A stretch of 64,000 bases of DNA, taken from assembly GCA_902779945.1 (NCBI GenBank), contig CACZDN010000016.1, forward strand, positions 168,903 through 232,902, read 5' to 3'. How positions within the stretch are numbered: position 1 is the stretch's first letter; the number at the start of each line of letters is the position of its first letter. The translations under genes and the position numbers were made by a program. The stretch comes from Oscillospiraceae bacterium. Lineage in GTDB: Bacteria > Bacillota > Clostridia > Oscillospirales > Oscillospiraceae. Positions 51,594-59,510 of this stretch are shown piece after piece. The notes below the pieces were generated by a model. That model made no database searches. It was not told the DNA's origin and saw only the letters and a program-made list of their open reading frames with translations.

Positions 51594-54500
51594 CTAAGCA
51601 ACAAGATCAAAGAGGCTCAACTGATCGCTCAGGATCATCTGCTTCTTTGATCGTTTCGGTTTGGATTCATTTGTCTCTTGCGGCGTCTCCGCTTCCACGA
51701 TCGGACGCGGAACAGGCATAAGCGCCGGTTCTTCGGGTACTGCGGGTTCTTCGACGACAACTTCCGTCTGGCACGGTCTGTGGTCCGTGTTGATGATCGC
51801 CATGCGCTTATACGCGGCGGCGATGTCCTCCACGTTGTCCTTGATCCCCAGCATCAGCTCCTTCGCCATCTGCGAGGTCATGTCCTTCACGTCGCTCATG
51901 GCGGCCAACCCCTCGTCGGAGAAGCTGCCCTCTATGATCCCGGCCACGGCGAGCTTGGAGGCCATGAGCTTCATGGCCTTGGCCTGCATGGTGCCGGCAT
52001 AGTAGAGCAGATAGACCTCGACCCTCGGCGCGGTCTGATTGATGCGCCAGGAGCGGCGGGACGCCTGCCGCAGCGTGAACAGGTTATACCCCATGCTGTA
52101 AAAGATGAGCGTGGTAAAGGCGTTTAGATCGAGGCCGGTCTCCACGCACTTGGGATTGGTAATGAGCACCTGCAAACCGGAGCTCACACGCTTCTCGACC
52201 CATTCCTCACGCTTTTCCGGGGTGATCTTCGGCAGCAGCACATCGGTCCTGATGCCCTCCTCCCGCAGCAGCTTTAGCAGCTTTTCCTGCGAGTCCGTCC
52301 TTGTCCAGCTCGTGTAGATGATTACGCGCCCGCCCTTTGCGACCTTGTCCTTTACGATTGCAAGGGTTTTCTCCTCCTTGGCAAAGCTTGTGTCGAAGTC
52401 CGCAAGATCGGCCGGGGTCACAATGGGCATGCCGTCGAGAGGATGCAGTACGGGCGGATGGCCGTAGGGCTGATCGGGATAGACGGTCAGAAGGTTCAGA
52501 TAGGCCGACAGGATCTTCCTCGCCGCGCCACGGTCGGAGCGCAGCACACGGGTCAGCGCCTTTTCCACTTCTTTATAGGCGTCCTGCACATCCTCCTCCA
52601 GCTTCAGCGGGACCGGGATCTCCTCATAGTCCGGCAGATCCTTGCCCATGTCCTCCAACCCGAGGAAGGCGGTATGCTCCAGCAGGAAGCGGGAAAACAC
52701 CAGCGGAGAGACGCCGGGGAGCTGCCGCGTTTTCGAGTTTGTCCTCGCGGCGCGGCGGTTGGAGTTGTAGTCCGGGTCTGCAACGGTATAGACCGTCTCC
52801 GTGACGCCGTACTCATCGTCGAACATACGGGGCTTGTTGTAGGGCTTGCCGTCCTTCAGCATGAGGCCGGATACGATGCGGTACAGCAGACGGAAGATAC
52901 CGGAGCTGTAGCCGTTGATGAGCGTGGCGGTCATGCCGATGAACTTGTCGGCCGCGCCGTAGAGTTCGGCCATAGCGTCGCCCTGTCCGCTGTCGTTGTT
53001 GTACTCGTGCAGCTCGTCGCAGAGCAGCGCGTTGACGCGCCCCCGATACCGCTTTTTGACGTAGGTACTGAGGGGAAAGCGCCGCTGCGCGCCTCTGGTC
53101 GGATAGAGCGCCTCCGGCTGGTCGATGATCGCCAGAAGCTGATCCCGCACGGTCTCGTTTTTTGTACGGTCCAGATGCTGTGCCGCGCTATGACGGTACA
53201 CCCAGCCGTATTTGCTGATCTTGATCCAGGGCAGTTTCCGCGTGTTGCCGACTGGTGCCCAGAGAACCGCGCCGCAGTTGGAGCACTTGTGATTTTTTCG
53301 GTTCTCGTTGATGAAGAAAAATTGATCCGCGTTGACAAGATACTTGGTGCCGTCGTCGCTGATCTCCATCTGAATCGGCTCCAGGCAGTCCGGGCAGAGA
53401 AAGCCCTTTTTGCGTCTGTTCCAAATGACGGCGGGATAGCGCATATAGCCGTCCCGCGCCTTCTCCTTGCTCATGATGGCATAGACGCTCTTGTCTCCGG
53501 AGGCATACATACCGTACAGCCGGTCGATCTCCGCCGGGCTTTTGACAATCATGCCGTAGGTGTCCGGCAGCGTCTCGCCGATCTCCCGCACCCATTTCTT
53601 TGTGATATGGGAGGGACACATGACCACGTTGAAGGTTTTCCTTCTGGAATAGAGCGCGCCGAGAGCAGTGGCGCCGATCTTTGTCTTGCCGCTGCCGCAT
53701 TCGGCCCGGATGATGGCGACCTTGTCCTTTCGGAGCTTGCGCCTGACGGACTCCGCGACGGCGAGCTGCGCGTCGTAGAGCGGATACCCGGCGGCGGAGC
53801 GGATGTAATCGTTCACCGCCAGCACCTCCTCCGAGAGCGGCTGTGACGCAGGATCGAACAGGGGCTCGAACTGATTGCGGATGCGATCCGCCACGGTTAC
53901 GCCGAAGGTGTTCAGATACTGCGTGACGGTGCCGACCTGCTCAAATCCGTCTGAGGAGTCGGAGCCTGAGCCGGGGATCTGGATGCTTCCGTCCTTCAAA
54001 CCCTGTTCCAGAGTCTTCACGACATTTCTGTCGTCCGGCATAAGCGTCAGCGCCCATGCGTCCATGCTACTTTTGAGGGCATAGACCTTCATGGGACGCA
54101 GAGACTTGTCCGCGATCAAGGCGTCGAGGATCTGCTCCCGAAAGGACGGGATCAGCGGGGCCGCGGTTTTGCGATCCAGCTCCTCGAAGAGCCGTTCGCG
54201 ATCCCCGGCCGGGCAGAAGATGTAGCAGGTTCGGGGCTGTTCTGTTTTTTCCTCGTCGTCGTTTTCGCTGTTGTCCGGGTTCTCCGCCTCCTGGGCCTCG
54301 TCGTTGGCCATCATCGTGGCAGTGGCATAGACGCCGTCATGGGCGAGCTGTTTGGTGTAACCCTTTCGGATACACTGAAAGCGGATGCTTTCGTCCCTGA
54401 TTGCTGCGTCGATCGCCGCGCCGCCGTGGATGGCCGCGGCCATAGCGTTCACCATCTCCGGGTATCCGCCGAAACGGATCGCCGTCATGGTTCTTTCTCC

Positions 54501-54599
54501 CCGCCGTTCATCCAGCACGAGCGTGTCCGCATAGGCGGTCAGCCGCACTTCGGCGCCGGGGTCATAGTAGCTGAGTTCGATGAGTCTGCTCTGTGACAT
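51594..54599 (-). CDS. Large SF2 helicase/ATPase, first gene of operon B
   Basis: 1001 residues. Residues 1-260 are an element-specific N-terminal region with an acidic linker (PDNSENDDEEKTEQP). Q-like motif and Walker A: PLYDAQLAVAESV...IIRAECGSGKTKIGA (about 299-306); motif II DELHE in LLCDELHEYNND; motif III MTATLINGYSSG; motif V-VI region TGLDLNAFTTLIFYSMGYNLFTLRQASRRSWRINQ. A zinc-ribbon-like insert (CPDCLEPIQ...HKCSNCGAVLW) lies between motifs I and II. It resembles SNF2-type translocases and may unwind or remodel DNA at element replication forks. Motif VI lies close to the C-terminal linker, which is rich in Pro and Glu. Confidence 0.84.
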   Translation of the reverse strand: MSQSRLIELSYYDPGAEVRLTAYADTLVLDERRGERTMTAIRFGGYPEMVNAMAAAIHGGAAIDAAIRDESIRFQCIRKGYTKQLAHDGVYATATMMANDEAQEAENPDNSENDDEEKTEQPRTCYIFCPAGDRERLFEELDRKTAAPLIPSFREQILDALIADKSLRPMKVYALKSSMDAWALTLMPDDRNVVKTLEQGLKDGSIQIPGSGSDSSDGFEQVGTVTQYLNTFGVTVADRIRNQFEPLFDPASQPLSEEVLAVNDYIRSAAGYPLYDAQLAVAESVRRKLRKDKVAIIRAECGSGKTKIGATALGALYSRRKTFNVVMCPSHITKKWVREIGETLPDTYGMIVKSPAEIDRLYGMYASGDKSVYAIMSKEKARDGYMRYPAVIWNRRKKGFLCPDCLEPIQMEISDDGTKYLVNADQFFFINENRKNHKCSNCGAVLWAPVGNTRKLPWIKISKYGWVYRHSAAQHLDRTKNETVRDQLLAIIDQPEALYPTRGAQRRFPLSTYVKKRYRGRVNALLCDELHEYNNDSGQGDAMAELYGAADKFIGMTATLINGYSSGIFRLLYRIVSGLMLKDGKPYNKPRMFDDEYGVTETVYTVADPDYNSNRRAARTNSKTRQLPGVSPLVFSRFLLEHTAFLGLEDMGKDLPDYEEIPVPLKLEEDVQDAYKEVEKALTRVLRSDRGAARKILSAYLNLLTVYPDQPYGHPPVLHPLDGMPIVTPADLADFDTSFAKEEKTLAIVKDKVAKGGRVIIYTSWTRTDSQEKLLKLLREEGIRTDVLLPKITPEKREEWVEKRVSSGLQVLITNPKCVETGLDLNAFTTLIFYSMGYNLFTLRQASRRSWRINQTAPRVEVYLLYYAGTMQAKAMKLMASKLAVAGIIEGSFSDEGLAAMSDVKDMTSQMAKELMLGIKDNVEDIAAAYKRMAIINTDHRPCQTEVVVEEPAVPEEPALMPVPRPIVEAETPQETNESKPKRSKKQMILSDQLSLFDLVA

Positions 54600-54625
54600 T
54601 CATTGACGTTCTCCTTTCCGCAACC

Positions 54626-54664
54626 AAAAAAAGACCGCAACTGCATTCCTGCAATTACGATCTT
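54626..54664 (-). terminator. Attenuator-type terminator in the operon B leader
   Basis: Minus strand: AAGATCGTAATTGCA pairs with TGCAGTTGCGGTCTT over 15 bp (three G-U pairs) with a four-base loop, followed by TTTTTTT. Compared with the operon A copy, the loop-closing pair is A-T instead of C-G, a compensatory change. Confidence 0.85.
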
Positions 54665-54682
54665 CTTGGTCAGATTATTATT

Positions 54683-54782
54683 CAGTTCGTCCAGTTGAGC
54701 GAAGGCGCAGTACACCTCCTTACAGACAGTCTTATTTCCTAACCTGCTTCGCCCTAACTTGCATCTCCCTGAAATACGGACA
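54683..54782 (-). promoter_or_regulatory. Operon leader/promoter repeat, copy 2 (100 bp)
   Basis: Identical over all 100 bases to 41593-41692 and placed the same way: leader, about 20-30 variable bases, terminator hairpin, first gene. In this copy the frame opened by the GTG after AAGGAGG does not stop in the hairpin, so a conserved leader peptide is doubtful. Identity ends abruptly at both borders. Confidence 0.8.
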
Positions 54783-54813
54783 CATACTAGAAACTGTGCC
54801 TTTCATCCGCTAA

Positions 54814-55185
54814 CTATTCACGCTGTTTTTCTAATATGTTCCTCATCTCTTGCAAAGTATCTCTGCTGATTGCGTCGCTTTCAATAAGTGTACTCAAAAT
54901 GATTGCGAGGTTGGGGGTAATACTATCCTTGAATTGATCAAGATAATAGTCTTCTACTGTGATCGTGGGCGAGTATAACCTGGCCCATACTTTTCCTGAG
55001 CGAACAAAGCCTTCTCCCTCAATAAGTCCTTTCTTTAGCATACCGTTAAGAAGAATATGGATAGAGTTGTCTTTCCAGCTCTTCTCAGTAGACCGTTCAA
55101 GAATGCCAGATCGGGAAAGCGGCATACCTGCATTCCATAAAACAGTCATTATCTCAAGTTCACATTTTGTCATGTAATAGTTCAT
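54814..55185 (-). CDS. BlaI/MecI-type winged-helix repressor
   Basis: 123 residues. The N-terminal winged helix is clear: MTKCELEIMTVLWNAGMPLSRSGILERS...WKDNSIHILLNGMLKKGLIEGEGFVRSGKVWARLYSPTIT, as in PF03965. The helical C-terminus (AIILSTLIESDAISRDTLQEMRNIL) mediates dimerisation in the family. BlaI/MecI need a BlaR1-type protease for release; none is present here. The gene lies 31 bases upstream of the operon B leader in the same orientation and could regulate it. Confidence 0.82.
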   Translation of the reverse strand: MNYYMTKCELEIMTVLWNAGMPLSRSGILERSTEKSWKDNSIHILLNGMLKKGLIEGEGFVRSGKVWARLYSPTITVEDYYLDQFKDSITPNLAIILSTLIESDAISRDTLQEMRNILEKQRE

Positions 55186-55294
55186 ATAATCTTTACTCCA
55201 TAGTGGTATCCTAACTAAATTGTTTTCAAAAATTTCTTTTTCTTTAATAAAGAAGGTAATTAAAACTGTAAAACAAACAAATTAATTGAGTATA

Positions 55295-55341
55295 TATCCT
55301 ATTAGGATACCGAGACTATTCTAACATATCCTTTTCGGATT
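55295..55341. promoter_or_regulatory. Pair of palindromic operator-like sites
   Basis: TATCCTATTAGGATA (55295-55309) is a perfect 15-base palindrome, and ATATCCTTTTCGGATT (55326-55341) contains the related ATCCT-N3-CGGAT. Their centres are 32 bases apart, three helical turns. They lie between the divergent BlaI-like and XRE genes, whose products are the likely binders. Confidence 0.6.
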
Positions 55342-55374
55342 TACAATAACATTTAAGAAGAGAGGGATGTAAAG

Positions 55375-55722
55375 ATGGAGTTAAATTACGAAGCTATTGG
55401 CATTAGAATTCAAAGACTTCGGAAAGAAAAGGGACTGACGCAGCAAAAACTTGCTGAGATGTCTGATCAAGACCCTTCCAACATCTCTCATATTGAGCGT
55501 GGAGCAACCAAACTCAGTCTGCCGACAATCGTCAGTATTGCAAACGCTCTGGATGTAACGGTTGATAATTTCTTATGCGATAGCTTGGAATCAGCAACTG
55601 CTCCATACGATAGAATTGCGACAGAAGTTTTATCTGATTGTTCTCATCGTGAGCGTATCATCATAACAGAGACGATGATTGCCGTGAAAGAAATCTTACG
55701 TAAAACTGAATCTACTGAGTGA
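55375..55722 (+). CDS. XRE-family helix-turn-helix regulator
   Basis: 115 residues; GAGAGGGATGTAAAG before ATG. AIGIRIQRLRKEKGLTQQKLAEMSDQDPSNISHIERGATKLSLPTIVSIANALDVTVDNFLCDSL is a textbook Cro/CI helix-turn-helix with dimerisation helix. The C-terminal 45 residues are helical. A terminator follows directly. The two palindromes upstream suggest autoregulation and control of the divergent BlaI-type gene. Confidence 0.88.
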   Translation: MELNYEAIGIRIQRLRKEKGLTQQKLAEMSDQDPSNISHIERGATKLSLPTIVSIANALDVTVDNFLCDSLESATAPYDRIATEVLSDCSHRERIIITETMIAVKEILRKTESTE

Positions 55723-55764
55723 AACGCTATTTTCAACCTCAATAGAGTTGAGATGGCGTTTTGC
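55723..55764 (+). terminator. Terminator of the XRE gene
   Basis: AACGC.AT.TTCAAC pairs with GTTGA.AT.GCGTT, loop CTCAATAGA, followed by TTGCTTTGC. The 185 bases to the next gene are AT-rich and hold nothing recognised. Confidence 0.7.
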
Positions 55765-55948
55765 TTTGCTTTAACATGTTTTTATGATACAATTTCCATT
55801 ATCATGATAATAGGAATAATGATTTATTTTCAAATTATTTAATATCCGACTATACTATACTACACTTGTGAAGACACATTTAGTCGAACCCTGCGAGAAC
55901 TATTCACTTACAATTCTTATTCTAAGCAATTAATGAGGTAACTGGATT

Positions 55949-56845
55949 ATGTTTTACACAAATCTTGATAAGAAGATAAGCGAAATACAAGAAGTGCATA
56001 CAATACCTACAATTTGCTCATGGTCTGATCTTCTCGGTTTTGCAGAGCCATATGTTAAGTCAAACTGGGAGCCGTGTGAAACAGAGTACAGAAAAATTGC
56101 GGAAAGACTTCGCAGTATGCAGATTATTTGCGCCAGGAACCTTGTAGCCATGGAGGAGAATGTAATAGTTTCCAATGACGCAATAATGCGAAACCTCAAC
56201 TTTGAAAATATTAATCACATTGAATTAATCAGCAGGTGGTTTCGCAGCTTGATTTATTTTCATATGGCAGTCAATACATGGGAGAAACGACATGGATATC
56301 CCGGTATGCGTACAGTTGTTGCAGGCGGCGAGCGGCTTTTACATAGCTTTGATGACGCGCGATTTGAAGACTTTATTTTCAACTACACAAAAAAAGATCC
56401 TGAGGGTGAAAGTTCACTCCCTCAGGAGATGCGAGACAGGATCGTCATGTATAGCCCTGCGGCATTTCAAATGAATACAGGTTTTTCAAAGAGCTATATT
56501 CTGGATGGCCTTGGCTCTAAGTATGGGCTGGAAGGTACCAATATTTATATTGACCAGTCCGTATTAAAATGTTTAAAACATACAGCGTATTTCCTTCGTA
56601 TTGAGCAAAGCCAAATCATACAGAAAGAAACAGATATGGGGATTCACTTTTCTATAGTCAATCCGGAAAATCATTGGTTTCACATGGGATTTGAACTCGG
56701 AAAACCATTGCAGGTTTCCTCGAAACGATTAAGCACGACCGTCTATAAGCTGCTATACTTTTATCCGTGGGACGAAGATCCAAAAGACTTTCGAATTGAT
56801 CCGGCAGCAGACTTTCCTTATCTTACAATACCTGTTTCTATTTAA
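55949..56845 (+). CDS. Unknown protein with a cyclase-like SDLLGF motif
   Basis: 298 residues; ATGAGGTAACTGGATT before ATG. Not assigned to a family. The segment IPTICSWSDLLGFAEPYV (about 22-39) resembles the first strand and metal-binding Asp of class III nucleotide cyclases (x-x-D-h-h-G-F), and MRTVVAGGERLLHS (about 120-133) sits where a second strand would be. No second catalytic Asp pair or transition-state Asn/Arg can be pointed out, so it may be a degenerate or unrelated fold. The C-terminal half is mixed alpha/beta. It lies between an XRE gene and a secreted-protein gene. Confidence 0.55.
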   Translation: MFYTNLDKKISEIQEVHTIPTICSWSDLLGFAEPYVKSNWEPCETEYRKIAERLRSMQIICARNLVAMEENVIVSNDAIMRNLNFENINHIELISRWFRSLIYFHMAVNTWEKRHGYPGMRTVVAGGERLLHSFDDARFEDFIFNYTKKDPEGESSLPQEMRDRIVMYSPAAFQMNTGFSKSYILDGLGSKYGLEGTNIYIDQSVLKCLKHTAYFLRIEQSQIIQKETDMGIHFSIVNPENHWFHMGFELGKPLQVSSKRLSTTVYKLLYFYPWDEDPKDFRIDPAADFPYLTIPVSI

Positions 56846-56849
56846 AACT

Positions 56850-56874
56850 GGGGATGCAGAAATACTGCATCCCC
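56850..56874. terminator. Bidirectional hairpin between convergent genes
   Basis: GGGGATGCAG and CTGCATCCCC form a perfect 10-bp stem with an AAATA loop, between the stops of the genes at 56845 and 56882. Confidence 0.75.
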
Positions 56875-56881
56875 GACAAGA

Positions 56882-57322
56882 TTAAATATAAATCCAATTT
56901 GTCTCGTAGATACGCGAATCATATTCTCCATTATTAGCAACATAGAAAGTCAAACGTGCCTTATAATAATGACCGTGCTCGACCGAACCAATTACAGAGG
57001 AAGTAATGAAATTTGCATCCATTTTTATCATATTGGGATAATTGATGTAGCTAAAAGTTTTAACCGTTGTGGCAGTCTCGCAATCATCTGATTCTTGAAG
57101 GAGAATAGTTAGAGTTCCAATAACATCTGAAACAACGTTTGCGCCAACAGAAAACCAAACCTGCGCTTGGCCATAGCTAGGAGAATTAATTCCAGCAACA
57201 TAATAGTCAATATATGCACTATTCCTAGGGGTATTGGGGAAAAAGTCAGCGTATGCAACAGGAGAAAAAATATTTGACAGCAAAAGTATAAGTGCAAGCA
57301 CTCGTACTGCACTTCTTTTCAT
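56882..57322 (-). CDS. Small secreted protein
   Basis: 146 residues with a clear signal peptide (MKRSAVRVLALILLLSNIFSPVAYA, cleavage after AYA). The mature 120 residues are beta-rich (IDYYVAGINSPSYGQAQVWFSVGANVV...YYKARLTFYVANNGEYDSRIYETNWIYI). Not recognised. It begins six bases after the anti-sigma-like gene and so is probably under the same ECF sigma control. Confidence 0.72.
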   Translation of the reverse strand: MKRSAVRVLALILLLSNIFSPVAYADFFPNTPRNSAYIDYYVAGINSPSYGQAQVWFSVGANVVSDVIGTLTILLQESDDCETATTVKTFSYINYPNMIKMDANFITSSVIGSVEHGHYYKARLTFYVANNGEYDSRIYETNWIYI

Positions 57323-57328
57323 GAATGA

Positions 57329-58192
57329 TCACCTTTCATTAATTGAATCAATCATCCGAAATAACTCCTTTTCCTGCAGGCTACATAGAATTGAACACTC
57401 ATTATTGTTGATGGCCCAAACCACTCTATAATAGACATCATTTTTCATTATATAAAACATAATACCATTGTGCGAATACTCCTTTACTTCACCATTTGAC
57501 TCAAATGTCCTATGAGGAGAGCTATCATTGGAGTATGAGTATATGCTCACTTTAACTTCCTTTGAAGCAGCCTTGCAGGTGGAGGAAAAGAATACCCCAA
57601 CCGGGACCTCAGATATCTCAACAAAATCTTCTTCATATCCTTCAGGGAGCCATGTTGGCAATATCGGGCCGGTTATTCCATAAGTATCAAGAGCCATGGA
57701 CAAATTTGGGAAAGGCCGATGGGTTTGGATTTCATCCTTCCTGTAAAATCCAAATGTATCCTGTGTCCACACCGCGATTGCGCCCCAAAGATTGTAACCC
57801 AGAGCATACGCTGTTACTGTTCCAGTCAAGAGAATGAGGCATATGGCTGCTGCAATGCTAACAATTTTTGTTAACGGCTTGCGCCAATGTCTACGAACAG
57901 TAGTCTCTGCTTTCTTATTCTTATCCAGATCATTAAACTGGTAAAGAGGTTCCTCGCTGTCGTATGGATAGTAATTCTCCTTGAAGGACTGCCATGCGGC
58001 TTTGACATCTACTATATTTTCTTCTTTTTCTCTATTGGCAAGCACCCCCATTATATATAATATAGCGTCCATATCAGATTCCTCATCCTCGGCCAGCATA
58101 GAGTCTTGGCGGATGATTTCCCTCAACTCTTCTGTACTGAGTTTATCAAACCGGGAGAAGTCTCTTGGAATGCTATTCTTAGATTCGAGCAT
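57329..58192 (-). CDS. Membrane anti-sigma-like protein with DUF4367-type domain
   Basis: 287 residues; an AGGAGGAAAAAGG site precedes the ATG. The N-terminal 110 residues are cytoplasmic and acidic (EELREIIRQDSMLAEDEESDMDAILYIMGVLANRE), then one membrane helix (IVSIAAAICLILLTGTVTAYALG, about 110-132). The outer part ends with a DUF4367-like domain: LPTWLPEGYEEDFVEIS, HNGIMFYIM, VVWAINNNECSILCSLQEKELFRMIDSI. Proteins with this architecture beside ECF sigma genes act as anti-sigma factors or sensors. 54 bases after the sigma gene. Confidence 0.8.
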   Translation of the reverse strand: MLESKNSIPRDFSRFDKLSTEELREIIRQDSMLAEDEESDMDAILYIMGVLANREKEENIVDVKAAWQSFKENYYPYDSEEPLYQFNDLDKNKKAETTVRRHWRKPLTKIVSIAAAICLILLTGTVTAYALGYNLWGAIAVWTQDTFGFYRKDEIQTHRPFPNLSMALDTYGITGPILPTWLPEGYEEDFVEISEVPVGVFFSSTCKAASKEVKVSIYSYSNDSSPHRTFESNGEVKEYSHNGIMFYIMKNDVYYRVVWAINNNECSILCSLQEKELFRMIDSINER

Positions 58193-58246
58193 CCTTTTTC
58201 CTCCTTTTCATGTATGTAAGAACAAACTTCTATGGGGACACGTCCG

Positions 58247-58771
58247 TTAAATTTTTTCAAGAGTATTTCGCATTTTCTTTTTTATGCGCTGTATTCTCTT
58301 CTTGCATGTTTCCAATGGTATTCCAAATTCAGCCGCCGCTTCCTTGATCGAGTACTTATAGAGGACGATCATCTTTAGTAATCGATACTCTTCTGCTGAC
58401 AGAAGATCGGAATAAAGAATATCAACTTCACTATTTTCAACACGCGTGTTTACGTCTATCTGGTCTGCCGTCTTCTCCATAAAGTTCTCATCATAGATAG
58501 AAACAGAAGTAACAAACAATTTATTGAGGCTCGCAAGCTCTCTTTGCATGTTCCGAATGACATTTTTAAGCGTCAGCACTAACCACCCGCGCGGATTTTC
58601 GCTGGCCTTGACATCGTCAATTTTTGTACAAGCAATTCGAAATGTCTCCTGAACGGCTTCCTCTGCAAGAGATCGATTTGCCAGTACGGTATTTGCATAT
58701 GCCAAGAGTTTATTAAACATTTCTTCATATAATGCAGAGATAAACTGATCCTGATCCTTGTCCAATCCCAT
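58247..58771 (-). CDS. ECF-type sigma factor
   Basis: 174 residues from the ATG at 58771; GGGAGGT gives an eight-base spacing, while the ATG at 58777 is too close. Region 2: FISALYEEMFNKLLAYANTVLANRSLAEEAVQETFRIACTKIDD...ENPRGWLVLTLKNVIRNM. Region 4: LLSAEEYRLLKMIVLYKYSIKEAAAEFGIPLETCKKRIQRIKKKM. It probably drives its own operon (sigma, anti-sigma, secreted protein). Confidence 0.88.
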   Translation of the reverse strand: MGLDKDQDQFISALYEEMFNKLLAYANTVLANRSLAEEAVQETFRIACTKIDDVKASENPRGWLVLTLKNVIRNMQRELASLNKLFVTSVSIYDENFMEKTADQIDVNTRVENSEVDILYSDLLSAEEYRLLKMIVLYKYSIKEAAAEFGIPLETCKKRIQRIKKKMRNTLEKI

Positions 58772-58804
58772 GGCCATGACCTCCCTTCTCTCTATATGGA
58801 ATAC

Positions 58805-59161
58805 TCAGGTCGTGTGATTGGGAAAGACTCTGCTCTCAACAAGCAACTTGACCAGCTTTTCAGCAAGGATTACCGTATCTTCTGATTCTGTCCGGAGCAT
58901 CGCTTCGATATTTTTAATATGCCCCTCGCAGGAATCATTAAACAAAAGATAATCAGCGCTTATTCCCAGCGTCTTGGATAATTCAGCCAGAGTGTAAAGA
59001 CTCATTCCCTTCACGCCTCGTTCAAGATTTGCATAGAACGGCACACTAAGTCCGGCCTTTTCAGCGATTTCATCTTGTGTCATTTTCATGCTTAAGCGAT
59101 ATTCCCGAAGATTATTTCCTATCGTAAGCATAAGAGCCTTTTTATCTTTCACATCATCCAC
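58805..59161 (-). CDS. XRE-family regulator
   Basis: 118 residues. LTIGNNLREYRLSMKMTQDEIAEKAGLSVPFYANLERGVKGMSLYTLAELSKTLGISADYLLFN is a Cro/CI helix-turn-helix. The C-terminal helix (HIKNIEAMLRTESEDTVILAEKLVKLLVE) likely dimerises. Same strand as and upstream of the ECF sigma operon, 33 bases away, so it may share its transcript. Confidence 0.87.
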   Translation of the reverse strand: MDDVKDKKALMLTIGNNLREYRLSMKMTQDEIAEKAGLSVPFYANLERGVKGMSLYTLAELSKTLGISADYLLFNDSCEGHIKNIEAMLRTESEDTVILAEKLVKLLVESRVFPNHTT

Positions 59162-59342
59162 TCCTTTGGGGATGATTATATTTTCTGATAGGATAGCTTA
59201 AAATAATCTATTGGAATCGCTTTTATATTCTTTTGGAATATTAAAGGGCCAGTAACACAAAATTTATGTCACAATGCTAAGCCCTGTTAGCAGAAGATCG
59301 CATGAATTTAGCCAAAATTGCAATTTTAATTGCTTGTTTATA

Positions 59343-59371
59343 TTGACAATAAGAATTATTAATGATATTAT
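59343..59371 (+). promoter_or_regulatory. Promoter of the toxin-like peptide gene
   Basis: TTGACA (59343-59348), 17 bases, TATTAT (59366-59371). The leader of about 35 bases contains CGCCCAT / ATGGGGGCG, which would fold over the ribosome site. Confidence 0.7.
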
Positions 59372-59411
59372 TATAACTGTTAGTAGCCGCCCATTTAATG
59401 GGGGCGATATA

Positions 59412-59510
59412 ATGGAAACAAATCTAAACTATAACGATATAATGTTAATAATACAAGTTTTCTTGTTAATTATTGCATTAATTGATCTCTACTATACTTC
59501 AGGGAGGTAA
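59412..59510 (+). CDS. Small hydrophobic peptide, putative type I (holin-like) toxin
   Basis: 32 residues: a polar start (METNLNYND), one membrane helix (IMLIIQVFLLIIALIDLYY) and a short tail (TSGR). Size, single helix after an acidic/Asn start and the I-x-x-x-L-I-A-L-I pattern resemble the TxpA/PepG-like holin-like toxins of Firmicutes. The ribosome site GGGGGCG is in the 3' arm of a leader hairpin, a known control feature of type I toxins. An antisense antitoxin RNA would be expected on the minus strand over the 3' end, but no convincing promoter for it was found. Confidence 0.55.
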   Translation: METNLNYNDIMLIIQVFLLIIALIDLYYTSGR

